From positions 91,072,001 to 91,136,000 of the forward strand of contig NC_135786.1 of NCBI RefSeq assembly GCF_051106095.1: a stretch of 64,000 nt of DNA, written 5' to 3'. The position numbers were made by a program, and so were the translations under genes. Positions 12,723-24,199 of the stretch are shown piece by piece (positions within the stretch are counted from its first letter, which is position 1; each line of letters starts with the position of its first letter). Below the pieces are notes generated by a model that was given only the letters and a program-made list of their open reading frames with translations, searched no databases and was not told where the DNA came from. The DNA comes from Pogona vitticeps. Taxonomy: Eukaryota; Chordata; Lepidosauria; Squamata; Agamidae.

Positions 12723-12845
12723 CGGTGGTTCCCAACCATGGGTGTCCAGATAAATTCCCCAAAGCCTTCACCACTAGCTGTGATAGCCAAGATTTCTGAG
12801 AATGTAGTCCAAGAATACCTGGAGACCCAAGGTTGGGAACCACTG
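12723..12845. mobile_element. hAT MITE with 8-bp target duplication
   Basis: Inverted ends CGGTGGTTCCCAACC and GGTTGGGAACCACTG. Flanks are GCTTATAT (12715-12722) and GCTTACAT (12846-12853), an 8-bp duplication with one change, the hallmark of hAT insertion. No coding capacity. Confidence 0.85.
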
Positions 12846-13011
12846 GCTTACATTGTCTTTATTCTTTCTCCGTAATACCAGCCAACTTTGCTCACCTTAC
12901 ACAAAAGTAATCCAGACAGACAGCAAGAAAACCTCACCATTCAATATTATAGAGCAGTGATGGTGAACCTTTTTGAGCCCAAGTGCCCAAACAGCAACAC
13001 AAAACCAAATT

Positions 13012-13158
13012 GTTGTGGGTTTTTCGGGCTCTTTGGCCGTGTTCTGAAGCCTGTTCTTCCTGACATTTCGCCAGGAAGAACAACCTTCAGAACACGGCCA
13101 AAGAACCCAAAAAACCCACAACAACCATTAGATTCCAGCCGTGAAAGCCTTCGCGAAT
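13012..13158. mobile_element. Fold-back insertion with 15-bp target duplication
   Basis: A 147-bp insert in the hAT element. Its two arms (about 13012-13057 and 13078-13127) are inverted copies of a sequence starting GTTGTGGGTTTTT. It is flanked by a perfect 15-bp duplication ACACAAAACCAAATT (12997-13011, 13159-13173). The right part continues into CCGTGAAAGCCTTCGCGAA. Such ends are very common in squamate DNA; I suspect a Penelope-like retroelement, but this is inference. The length of the duplication argues against a DNA transposon. Confidence 0.7.
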
Positions 13159-14084
13159 ACACAAAACCAAATTATTTATTTCAAAGTGCCAACACTGCAA
13201 TTAAACCTGAATAGTGAGGTTTTAGTTTTTTAAAAAAACCTCAGGTTATTTACACATTTTGTCTGTCTGGTTCTTTATTGATTCCTCCAACTGGGAGCTC
13301 TTTTAGAAAAAAGTCAAGTGCAAAATGCTACACTGAATTAAATATACCCTATTTATAAAGCTTATTAAGTATATTGAAATCCTGAACTTGTTTCCTCCAA
13401 AGTAAGCTACCCTCAGAAAAGCAGCTATATATAGGAGTGCAAATTTTTAAAGTGTATACCTACATTTTATACATTACATAAAGTGTATACACACATTTCA
13501 CTTATTTGAAATGTAGTGTTGGAAAAGAGATTTACAGATATCATGACTTGTCAGAAAGATAAGTAAAGAAAATTAAGTGTGGACTCTCACTAGAAGCTAA
13601 AATAACCAAGCAAAAGGTATTGTACTACAGTGGCATCATGAGAAGACAAGCTCACTGGAAAAGGCAACAATGCAGGAAAAAGTGTAATGCATTAGGAAAA
13701 GGGGAAGACTGCACATGAGATGGATTAACTCAATAAAGAAAGCCACAATCCTTTGTTTGTAAGACCTTTTGTTTGGTCTTGCAGTCAAAGAAGGACCGGG
13801 GCAGAGAGACTGGGATTCAGATTTGGGGAATAAACTATGATACTTTTGCCTGCTTTGGGGATAAGAAACAGAGAAACGTGATTGCTACACACTTCAGAAA
13901 TCTAGTCCCAGGTGTGTTGGTTGTCTTTTACTAGGTGTTTGTTGCTAGTGAGACTCTCTTAAATATTCCAGTTCTGCCCAGTTCAATTAAGAGTCTAAAC
14001 AGAATTTTGAAATACTGTACTTGCTGTTCTCGGCAAAAACTGCAGAGCTAAATGCAGTGGAGATGAACTTTGGAAGGTTCCTTT

Positions 14085-14300
14085 TTTCATGGTTTTATTT
14101 ATATTTATTTATATTTAATTTATATACCAGCCCATTAGTCCCAAGGCACTATTCTGGGCGGCTTACAGACAATTACAAACCAGGACAAACAAACTATGGA
14201 CACTAAAATGTAACAGAAACAGCAATGACAAATCAGAACCATAAAAGCCAATGGCACCAACAAATTTTCACAATAAAGAGGACCAGATGGGAGGTGCTCA
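14085..14300 (-). mobile_element. L2/CR1-type LINE 3' end
   Basis: On the minus strand: CTGTAAGCCGCCCAGAATAG, then GGGCTGGTATATAAATTAAA and an A/T-rich tail. Same tail type as 12112 and 26105. Lies inside the 3.6-kb hAT element. Confidence 0.65.
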
Positions 14301-14727
14301 GACAGGATTGGACTGAAAAAGCCTTCCTGAAGAGTAATGTTTTTAAAGCTCAACCCCCATCTTTGTTGTATGCTTTTCTTAGAAAAGCTGCATTTGTTTT
14401 CACTTCACCAGTTTGTTTTGCAGAGTATCCCGTGACTGGTCAAATCTATCATGGCAGCGTTTCTCAATGTTCCCAGTTTGGAGACCCTGGGAATTAAAAA
14501 CAGAGTCTGGGGACTTTGCTGAAGCCTCAGATGATCGGGATCTAACCAGTATCTTAACAAAGATCACCTAAGGAACCTGATAAATGGCATAACTGAATTC
14601 AATTAAAGATAGGTGGAGGCTTTCTGAATGTTATACTTAACCAATGAATAGATTAAGTACTCATACTGTTACTGCATCCTTTAAAAATCCAGAAAGATTA
14701 ACGAATAATCATTTATCAAGCCTGACT

Positions 14728-14797
14728 TCCTATGAATATCCTGGGAATAAGCACCATTGATTACAAGGGACTTACGCTTGTATAAACATGGATAGCA
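14728..14797 (+). repeat. Short reptile repeat (GGGACTTACxxxTG type)
   Basis: Blocks GAATAAGCACCATTGA and GGGACTTACGCTTG resemble a common amniote interspersed repeat with the consensus GGAGTAAGC...CATTGA...GGGACTTACTT. Related pieces are at 24005-24075 and 40321-40458. Identity is only partial. Confidence 0.35.
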
Positions 14798-14869
14798 ATC
14801 ATTTTAGAAGTGTTACATCACAGGACTGCAGAGCTCCATCCCATGACGTATCATGAAACTCTAATGATA

Positions 14870-15470
14870 TACCGTATTTTTCCATTTACAAGACAACCCA
14901 CAGTATAAGATGACCCCCCCTTTTCTAACACCCAAATTAGAAAATCTGAGGGCAGCGTGCACACCCCCTTTGATCCTTGCACCCTTTTCCGGCTGCCTTT
15001 CCTGCTTTCTAAGTCCTGCGGAGCTTAGGAAATGGGTAATGCAGCCATGAAAGGGCAGCGCGCATGCGCCCCTTTGATCCTCCCACCCTTTCCCGGCTGC
15101 CTTTCCCGCTTTCTAAGCCCTATGAAGCTTAGGAAATGGGCAATGCAGCCATGAAAGGGCAGCGCACGCGCTCCCCTTTGATCCTCCTGCTGTTTCCCGG
15201 CTGCCTTCCCCATTTTCTATGCCCTATGGAGCTTAGGAAATGGGTAATGCAGCCATGAAAGGGCAGCACGCTCACACCCTTTTGATCCTGACGCCCTTTC
15301 ATGGCTGCTTCAGAATCAAAGGGGTGAGAGTGTGCTGCCCTTTCACGGCTGCTTTTCTCTGTAGCCTTCCAAAAGGCAAGAAAAGCAGCTGACTGCCCTG
15401 TATAAAAAGACCTTCAATTTTTGGTCCAATTATTTAAGTAAAAAAGTCTCATACACGGAAAAATATGGTA
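14870..15470. mobile_element. Mariner-type MITE with internal 104-bp tandem repeat
   Basis: Ends TACCGTATTTTTCCATTTAC and (reverse) TACCATATTTTTCCGTGTAT form inverted repeats of about 25 bp starting at TA. This is a well-known vertebrate MITE with TA targets. The inside consists of about 3.4 copies of a 103-104-bp unit beginning GGGCAGCG at 14950, 15053, 15157 and 15261. No coding capacity. Confidence 0.75.
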
Positions 15471-15537
15471 TTTCTGATATATTTCTATAGTACAGTACTA
15501 TAATTTTTCAAATCTTGACCTATTGCTGCCAAGTTAA

Positions 15538-15538
<1 letters not shown>

Positions 15539-15586
<48 letters not shown>

Positions 15587-15650
15587 ATGCTACCCATCCA
15601 GCCAGGCTATTTTCACTGGTTCACAATACAATCCAAGGAAAAACATAATT
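15539..15650 (-). repeat. (TTTC)n array with possible LINE tail
   Basis: About 11 TTTC units (15539-15586), followed by TATGCTACCCATCCAGCCAG and CTGGTTCACAATAC, which on the minus strand reads like a worn LINE/SINE 3' end. The array is certain, the tail less so. Confidence 0.5.
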
Positions 15651-16584
15651 ACAAGTATAAAATAAATTCAACATATAAGGCATCATGAAATAAAAGGACA
15701 ATTAAATAATCACATAATAAAATATTAGATATTTAAATATTTCAAATGGTGCAGAGGACAGAAAAATCTTTTCATCAAAGGCTGTTTTAAGACAAACAAG
15801 TTTAGGCTTCTTTTGTTAATTTCCCTACTTACCAGAAAAAGACATTACAGAGCCATATTTTGGATTAAAAATAGAACTGTGTGGAAAATGCCTTAAAATT
15901 GCTTCCACCTCCCAGTCTGTCAAACAGAAAGCAATTTGTAAGGCTGGTCAGAAAAAAAAATCATAATACAATCTTACCAAAATCCTTTATTGGGTACTCT
16001 TGAATGCAATGCAATCCACCAATTATAATTAGCTTTTGATGCCTCTTTAATTCTGGTTTTATGAGTCAAGTCTCTCTTTCTCTCTCTCTCTCACACACAA
16101 ACACTTTGGAAGGTTCCTTTTTCATGGTTTTATGAGTCAGTTTCTCAAACACACAACCTCCCTTCCTCTCTCAATTTTCAGAAATCATTTGGATCATGTC
16201 CCTGTTTCCTCCCATTACATTTAAACAAGCTGATGAACCCACCCGTCCCTCTCTCGCACCTTCCTTCCCATCTTAATTGGAGCTTTCCCTCCTGCTTGCA
16301 GTCACGCCCCCACGGGGCAGGGAATCACAAGCCGGATTGACTGCCCTGGGCTGTTCTACAGCAGTAAACAATAAGGCAGCCTTATCTCCAAACTCTAAAA
16401 GAACTGATTTACAAGTGCCACAACCAAGGAAGGTAGCAGGGATAGGTGGCTTACAATTTTGCAGTTTGAGATTTGGCTGCAGGGAATGGATGGGGGCGTA
16501 GTGCTCCGCTCGCATGTCCAGGGAGAGGTCTCTGCATGCCAGCTGTGGCACGAATGTCTTAGATTTGCCATCACTGTTATAGAG

Positions 16585-18469
16585 CTACTGTTACAATTGT
16601 AGCTTTGTCACTGCTAACGTAGCCAGCATTTTCCAGTAGCCTTCAAATAAATCAAATCTGAGGACAATAAAAAAAAAAAATACAAACTGTATTCAGTTAA
16701 GAGCAATGAACAGCAACAAATAAAAGTAGCAACAATTTGCACACTGTAGTTCATTTTCTGATGCTTATTTGGCTTCTTACTAAATTTTGAGTGGTGTTCC
16801 CTCAGTTTCTACATCTAAGAAAGAAGATCTGCTATTACTTTACAGGATATAATTGGCTTTTCCATAGAACAAGAGAGATGAAAGGCATTTCTAGTGAGTA
16901 TTTACACTACACTTCGTTGACATGCAGCTTCTTATGCAGGCAAAATATAGTTTAATCTTGTTAACTCACACTCTGTTTTGTCAATCATTCCTTTTTCAAA
17001 CAGTCAAAATGAGCAGAAAGAATCGGGACTGTGGCATTTATTGCTGCCACTGCACAGATTTCATGCATTAACAAGTTGCATTTTGTTGCATATCGCAGAC
17101 ATTCATGATTCATGTTTGTACCTAGTTTAAAAATGCAATGACAATACTAACAGCAATCAACTACCATAAATATCTGAAGAATAATCTCATCCACAAGATT
17201 CCAGAACAAAAAAGGTCAACATAAAATGCTTTCTCAAAAGTTCACCAATTTTTAAAATCCCACATTTCTTCAGCACTTTTGACATTAGGCAAGAAATCAT
17301 GCCATTCAACATGAGTGGGCCTGGTATGGCTTGAAGCTTCCATATGGAGAGGGATGAATAATTGTTGGTTTTCCAAAGTGTATCTAAAGTGATACAGACA
17401 TAGGTCTAACATGTCCAATAAATGAAATCCTGTTGTGCTGTTCTGCATGCACAACAGTGATGACATCATTATCAGTAGCAAAATGCCAATGATTACAGGC
17501 TTCCTTTGGGGATAGGGGGGTGCATGTAACTTTGTTACATTGTGCACGAGCCACATGCACCAGAAATTGCCTTTGATCAGCAATTTTGATGCCATGTATA
17601 CATATTTGATATATTATATCTCTCTTATTATGTCTGAGGAAGTGAATGTGACCATGAAAGCTCACATTAAAATATAACAGTCTTTAAGGTGCCACATTTT
17701 TTTTCTTTTTAATTTTTTAAGTTTTTTTTTAAAAAATTGTTAGTTTTTAACCTATAATGCTTTAATCAGCAGTGATTCACCACTGATGATGACATGTTTA
17801 TTGTGCACATGAATCTATGCAACAGGATTTCACCCACTGCATGCTGTATATTTTGCGTTGCAGTTCTGGGTTCCAAGGAAGTTTGTAGGTAAGATCCATA
17901 ATTACAGACGGAACTGCTTCTCCCAATGCAATGGGGTGGGATCCTCTTCCCCTTGCATCCATCAACATGTTCTCAAAACCTGTTCCCTGAGGGCGGAGAA
18001 GTATTTTCTTGTTTAAAGGAAAAAGAGAACACCATGTGTGTATACTAACAGTGTTGCATTTGGGCACCTGTTTTCTGGACTCTTGCCTTACCACACTCCA
18101 AAGCTGCTTATAATATGAACAAGGTTTCATGGTTATGGAACAGTAAGTTTCTAAAGCACTGTCTATAAGGGCTGTCTTTGTATCTATTCAGTGTTACTTA
18201 CATAATATTTTTATTGAAATATTATTTCATCAAATAGCATGTTTGTCAACAGTAATAAAATATCCACATTTTATACTATTACAGTAAACAAATGCAAAGA
18301 TTTCAAGAACCACCTGAATTATAGCCTGTAGAAATAAGCCTTTCCAACTCTGGTGTGAATGTAATCACACAGAAACTTAAACGATCTGAAATATGCTTTG
18401 AGTCTTTTGCTACTAGCTGCTATCCCTCTCCATGTGTTACTGGTTTCAGTACTTGCTAGGTACCCCTTC
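16585..18469. other. Intergenic, no gene recognised
   Basis: Holds repeat copy b (17625-17700). 17770-18130 has slightly higher GC and is open for 110 codons on the minus strand, but no family was recognised and I do not call it coding. Confidence 0.5.
17625..17700 (+). mobile_element. Dispersed repeat of the GGTGCCAC family, copy b
   Basis: Reads CTGAGGAAGTGAATGTGACC, then ATGAAAGCTCACATTAAAAT, then AACAGTCTTTAAGGTGCCAC and a T-rich run. Same family as copies at 5976, 60808 and 63262. This copy keeps a CTGANGA ... GAAA order reminiscent of a hammerhead ribozyme core. Confidence 0.55.
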
Positions 18470-19354
18470 ACAGATTGCCGCTTTGTCGTTCTGAAGGGGC
18501 TTGAGTAATTCAGAGAAGCTATGGGCTATGCCGTGCAGGGACACCCAAGACGGACAAGTCATAGTGGAGAGTTCTAACTAAATGCAATCGACCTGAAGCA
18601 GGAACTGGCAAGCCCCTCCAGAATCTTTGGCAAGAAAACTCCATGGACAGAAACAAAAGGCTAAAATATATGACGCTGGAAGATGAGCCCCTCAAGTCGG
18701 AAGGCGTCCAACATGCTACTGAGGAAGAGTGGAGGACAAGCACAAGTAGCTCCAGAGCTAATGAAGTGGTTGCGCCAAAGCAGAAAGGATGCTCAGCTGT
18801 GGACATGCGTGAAAGTAAAAGGAAAGTCCGATGCTGCAAAGAAAAATACTGCATAGGAACCTGGAACGTAAGATCTATGAACTTTTGTAAACTGGATGTG
18901 GTCAATCAGGAGATGGTAAGAATAAACAAAAACGATAGAATGATTTCAATACGAATCCAAGGCAGACCTTTCAATATCACAGTAATCCATGCTTATGCAC
19001 CAACCACAGATGCTGAAGAGGCTGAAATTGACCGATTCTATGAAGACTTACAACACTGTATAGAACTGACACCAAAGAAAAATGTTCTTCTCATTCTAGG
19101 GGATTGGAATGCTAAAGTAGGGAGTCAAAAGATAAAAGGAACAACACAAGAGGCGACTCTACACATGGACATCACCAGATGGGAAATACCAAAATCAGAT
19201 TGATTATGTTTTCTGCAGCCAAAGATGGAGAAGCTCTATACAGTCAGCAAAAACAAGACTTGGAGCTGATTGTGGCTCTGATCATCAGCTTCTTATAGCA
19301 AAATTCAAGCTTAAACTGAAGAAAGTAGGGTTCTTTCCCAGAAACAAACTGGTT

Positions 19355-19470
19355 TGTTGTGGTTGTTTAGTCATTAAGTGGTGTCTGACTCTTTGTGACT
19401 CCATGGATCAGAGCACGCCAGGCCTTCCTGTTTTCCACTGCCTCCAGGAGCTTAGTCAAAACCACTGGGT
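19355..19470 (-). mobile_element. Reversed BovB-type 3' tail inside BovB
   Basis: Reads GTTGTGGTTGTTTAGTCATT then GTCTGACTCTTTGTGACTCC, the reverse complement of the BovB 3' end that is also present at about 21680-21745. It breaks the BovB frame, so it landed after BovB did. Could be a 5'-truncated BovB or a SINE sharing its tail. Confidence 0.75.
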
Positions 19471-20272
19471 TAGTCAGGTATCATCTAAACCAAATCCCTT
19501 ACGAATACACAGTGGAAGTGAAGAACAGATTTAAGGAACTAGATTTGGTGGACAGAGTACTAAGGAAATCCAAGAAAGCAAAGTGGCTGTCCAACAAGGC
19601 CTTACAAATAGCAGAGAAGAGAAGGGTAACAAAATGCAAGGGAGATAGGGAAAGTTACAGAAAATTGAATGCTTCCAAAGAATAGCAAGGAGAGACAAGA
19701 GGGTTTTCCTAAATGAACAGTGCAAAGATATAGAGGAAAATAATAGAAAGGGAAAAACCAGAGATCTGTTCAAGAAAATTGGAAATATCAAAGGAACATT
19801 TTATGCAAAGATGGACATGATAAAGAACAAAAATGGTACGGACCTTACAGAAGCAGAAGACATCAAGAAGAGGTGGCAAGAATACACAGAGGAATTATAC
19901 CAGAAAGATCTGGATGTCCCAGACAACCCAGATACTGTGGTTGCTGACCTGGAGCCAGACATTCTGGAGAGCGAAGTCAAATGGGCCTTAGAAAGAATGG
20001 CTAACAACAAGGTCAGTGGAGGTGATGGCATTCCAGTTGAACTATTTAAATCTTAAATATGACGCTGTTAAGGTGCTACACTCAGCAGTGGACAGAGAAC
20101 TGGAAAAAAATAAGTCTACATCCCAATCCCAAAGAAGGGCAGCTCCAAAGAATGCTCCAACTACCGTGCAATTGCACTCATTTCACACGCTAGCAAGGTT
20201 ATACTCAAAATCCTACAAGGTGGACCGAGAACTCTCAGAAGTACAAGCTGAATTTCGAAGGGGCAGATGAGG

Positions 20273-20619
20273 TAAAGGTAAAGGTTCCCCTTGACATTTT
20301 AGTCAGTCGTGTTCGACTCTAGGGGGCGGTGCTCATCCCCGTTTCCAAGCCGTAGAGCCAGCGTTTGTCCAAAGACAGTTTCCGTTGTCACGTGGCCAGC
20401 GCGACTTAGATTTGGAACGCTGTTTACCTTCCCAACAAGATGGTACCTATTTATCTACTCGCATTTACATGCTTTCAAATTGCTAGGTTAGCGAGGAGCT
20501 GGGACAAAGCGACGGGAGCTCACTCAGTCGCGTGGATTCGATTTTACAACTGCTGGTCTTCTGACCCTGCAGCACACAAAGGCTTCTGTGGTTTAGCCCG
20601 CAGTGCCACCACATCCCTC
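20273..20619 (-). mobile_element. Sauria-type SINE, copy 1, inside BovB
   Basis: About 347 bp, minus orientation. The head at the high end has box-A-like and box-B-like runs (GGTGGCACTGCGGGCTAAAC and AAATCGAATCCAC). The tail AGAGTCGAACACGACTGACT resembles the BovB 3' end, followed by an ACCTTTACCTTTACC run. This is the structure described for Sauria SINEs, which use BovB machinery. It separates BovB coding sequence at FRRGR from GTRDQ. Confidence 0.85.
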
Positions 20620-22336
20620 AGAGGAACTAGAGACCAAATTATTGACATGTGCTGGATTATGGAGAAAGTCAGAGAGTTCCAGAAAAACATCTACTTCTAC
20701 TTCATTCACTACGCAAAAGCCTTTGACTGTGTGGACCACAGCAAACTATAGCAAGTCCTTAAAGAAATGGGAGTGCCTGACCACCTTATCTACCTCCTGA
20801 GAAATCTGTATGTGGGACAGGAAGCAACAGTTAGAACTGGATATGGAAAACCTGATTGATTCAAAATTGGGTAAGGAGCAAGACTGTGTACTGTCTCCCT
20901 GCTTATTTAACTTATATGCAGGATACATCATGCGAAAGGCAAGACTGGAGGAATCCCAAGATGGAATCAAGACTGCCGGAAGAAATATCAACCACCTCTG
21001 ATATGCAGATGATACCACTCTGATGGCAGAAAGTGAGGAGGAATTAAAGAACCTTGTAATGAGGGTGAAAGAGGAGAGTGCAAAAAATGGTCTGAAGCTC
21101 AACATCAAAAAAACTAAGATCATGGCTACTGGTCCCATCACCTCCCGGCAAATAGAAGGGGAAGATATGGAGGCAGTGACAGATTTTACCTTCTTGGGCT
21201 CCATGATCACTGCAGATGGTGATAGCAGCCACGAAATTAAACGACGCCTTCTTCTTGGGAGGAAAGCAATGACAAACCTTGACACCATCTTAAAAAGCAG
21301 AGACATCACATTGCCAACAAAAGTCCGAATAGTCAAAGCTATGGTTTTTCCTGTTGTGATGTATGGAAGTGAGAGCTGGACCATAAAGAAAGCTGACCGC
21401 CAAAGAATCGATGCCTTTGAATTGTGGTGCTGGACTGCAAGGAGAACAAACCTATCAATTCTAAAGGAAATCAACCCTGAGTGCTCCCTGGAAGGACAGA
21501 TCCTGAAGCTGAGGCTCCAGTACTTTGGCCATCTCATGAGAAGAGAGGACTCCCTGGAAAAGACCTTGATGTTGGGAAAGTGTGAAGGCAAGAGGAGAAA
21601 GGGATAACAGGGGATGAGATGGCTGGACAGTGTCTGCGAAGCAACCAACATGAATTGGACCAAACTCCGAGAGGCAGTGGAAGACAGGAGGGCCTGGCGT
21701 GCTCTGGTCCAAGGGGTCATGAAGAGTCAGACACAACTTAACAACATCTTGCTGGGTAACTGATTTTATCAATACGGATTGGCATATTCATTTGCAAAGT
21801 AACATAGCACCAAAGGTGTAGTACTTTGCTTTATTGCGGTGTGCACCAAATGGTTCAATAGCTTCCAAAGAAAATTATTCCTTGTGCATACTTGTTTTAG
21901 AGACTAATGACAGAAAGGGCTTTTTCAATGACAATCTTCTGAAAATATACGTGAGCCCACATATATTTTCACGTATTATTGACAGGGCCACTTTTGAGAA
22001 CTATCTTCATGGCTATAAATATTTAAGTTCAGCTACAAGTGTTTTCTGAAATATAATCTTCTTTCTGTACAGGAGTCTGTCCAAAAAATTGTGGAAATAG
22101 AACCTATTACTGAAAATGAACACTCAATTTTATGTTTTAATATGTGAATACAAAAATTCCCATTTGTGAGTAAGAAGTAGATTGAAAGTTTGTAATTTAT
22201 TATGGAACAATTAAGAATTCTGAATAAAAAATCATGACTAAATTTTAATAATGTGAATGTAGTAAAGATTTTAACTATTTCTTTTTTTTTACTTTGCCAA
22301 GTTACCTGTTGTGTCTTTCAATTAAAACAGAAAGGC

Positions 22337-22378
22337 AGTGGCTGTAATCATATATTGGCACTTATGATTACAGCCACT
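22337..22378. repeat. Perfect 16-bp inverted repeat, 10-base loop
   Basis: AGTGGCTGTAATCATA at 22337-22352 is the exact reverse complement of TATGATTACAGCCACT at 22363-22378. No link to a gene end is apparent. Confidence 0.9.
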
Positions 22379-24004
22379 TTTATACACGCATGTTAGTTGC
22401 AGCTTATCCGTTGATCAAGGCTGCAATAGCACGAGAAAAGATTCTGCATACCACTACACCTACTACATGTAGGCATGAGATAATGTAATCAAAGCTTGTC
22501 TGGTGAAACAGCACATTTAACACAAATGAACAGCACGAACTCAGGATTAAGAATTTATTAATTCATATGTTACCTAAACAGAATTTAAGATTTAGAAGCA
22601 TTATTCCACACAACTGAGATGCATTTACTTTTCTATGAACTCCTATAAAATTCCAAATCAAAGATCTGAGAATAAAGAACAATGACTGAATATATATTTT
22701 TACATCCTCAACAATCAATTAAAAATATTTTTAATCCATGTTTTCTATAAAATTCAGTAATTCAACACCTGAAAACATAATTGTCTCAGCAGATATGTTT
22801 TCAATCATATTTCAACTACCAAGTAAGCTAAGGTTTCCATAAGCCTTAATACATTAAGTACAACTGCTTTAAAATTAAAGAGCTCCCTATCTCCTTCAAA
22901 TATAAAGGTGTATTCTGAGTCTTCAGATTTCACATTGGGGTATCAATTAGTAGGCCTCTTCAGTACTTAAGAGTATCCCATCATTCAGTCAAACAAGGCT
23001 AGTTGGAATACGGATTGTATTAAATATATTGTGAACATTATGGATGCCAAGCCACAGTTTATCGACCATGCTTCATGTACAGTAGGTTTTATGGTTATGT
23101 ACATACTATGCTCAGAATAGCGGCATGCTATTCTAGCTAACTAGAATATAAGAGCCAATGTGATACAGAGTGTTGGTCTGAGAAGCTAGGAAATCAAGCT
23201 ACTGCACAGTTATGAGGTTGCTGTCATTCTCTCAGCCTAACCTTCCAGAAATTGTCACAAGGCTATAATGGGACTACGCTGCATATGCTATCCATGCTCC
23301 TTTGGCCAGTAAGATACAATTGTCAAAATCTAACCACTTAAAGAATTGCAAGGAATTTGTTGACATGCCAACCTGCTTTTTTTTTGCATTGCCCATGTGT
23401 GTAAGTGTGCACAATATATATATAATAGGATTTCACTACAAAGTTTTAAAATTCTTTTCACAGTTGGGCATTTCTCTCACCTAACTTGAAAATATAACCT
23501 TTTATGTGTCATGCAGACATCTGAGGCAGAGAGGAAGTAAGATACAAGGAAACAGGCTGAAAAATAGGTGTTGCTCAGATCATGAAGGCCTAGGTAGAAG
23601 GGTCAGTTTCACTGCCTAGTATGCAAGATACAGGACTACGCTGTAATAACAATATATATAACAAAACTGTAATTTAAACTTATGCTAAATTTATTTCTCA
23701 AATTCCTACAATAAAAACAAAATGATATAAAGATTTGATGAAGCCTTACCTTCTGTAAAGAAAGCCATTTCCTTCCCTATAAAAATCCAGAGTTGCAGAA
23801 AAGGTTCCAGTTTGCTAGACTTGAGGCAACTAAATAAAAATTAAAATTTTACATATATAAACCCTAATGTTTATCCTCCCCACTGTCCTGCCATGGGTCA
23901 CATTCAAAGGACTCACTCATACAGTAACTTCAACTACACAAATTTATAAGGTAGTAATGCATACATTATTGCCCCAATTTAAAAACTATTACCATTTTAA
24001 AAAA

Positions 24005-24075
24005 TATATTGGATTGGATCCAAATTCAACCATACTTATGAGTGACCATATTGAGTTCAATGGAACAAACTACAT
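24005..24075. repeat. Short reptile repeat piece
   Basis: Blocks CATACTTATGAGTGACC and TTGAGTTCAATGGAAC resemble the common repeat also hinted at in 14728-14797. Diverged; family not certain. Confidence 0.3.
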
Positions 24076-24199
24076 GAACGACATTTTGCTGGAGATTCCT
24101 TCATATCATTTAAAAGTCAACATAGGTAAGTGAATTTTGTTTTGTTCACAAAATACAAAATAAAGTACTTCAGATTGCAGACATTGCAATGTTTTCTTT

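Larger units (their letters stand above)
12955..16576. mobile_element. 3.6-kb hAT element with nested insertions
   Basis: The left end CAGTGATGGTGAACCT and the right end (reverse) CAGTGATGGCAAATCT form the inverted ends. TTATAGAG lies exactly outside both (12947-12954 and 16577-16584), a perfect 8-bp duplication. Both ends belong to a hAT family I know from amniotes (left end with a TGCCCAAAC block, right end with a GTGCCA block). No transposase frame is recognisable inside. The length comes partly from later insertions: 13012-13158, 14085-14300, 14870-15470 and 15539-15650. Confidence 0.7.
18470..21755 (+). mobile_element. BovB (RTE) LINE, broken, with two insertions
   Basis: RTE-BovB non-LTR retrotransposon, an element known to have moved between squamates and ruminants. 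Seen in order: apurinic endonuclease blocks (GTWNVRSM near 18857, VIHAYAPTTDAEEAE near 18985, GDWNAKVGSQ near 19103), the link DYAKAFDCVDH-like at about 20700, and RT with YADDTTLMAESEEEL at 21002. The C-terminal segment (ELWCW near 21420, LQYFGHLMRREDSLEKTLML near 21515) and the BovB 3' end to about 21755 follow. About 45 residues of the endonuclease are deleted after VNQEMVRIN, and the frame is shifted and stopped several times. Insertions: a reversed BovB-type tail (19355-19470) and a Sauria-type SINE (20273-20619). Confidence 0.92.
21756..24199. other. Intergenic, no gene recognised
   Basis: AT-rich, mostly unique-looking. Contains a perfect hairpin (22337-22378) and a short repeat piece at 24005-24075. 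No coding frame with a recognisable product. Confidence 0.55.

Noticed and set aside
12955-13240. Left hAT end as a separate short MITE
   Set aside because: No matching right end nearby; the perfect 8-bp duplication pairs it with the end at 16576 instead.
17798-18130. 110-codon open frame, minus strand
   Set aside because: No domain or repeat recognised and no supporting context. Chance cannot be excluded.
1-24199. Second host gene on the 3' side of ZNF644
   Set aside because: All longer frames fall in transposable elements or lack any similarity; no conserved exon pattern seen.
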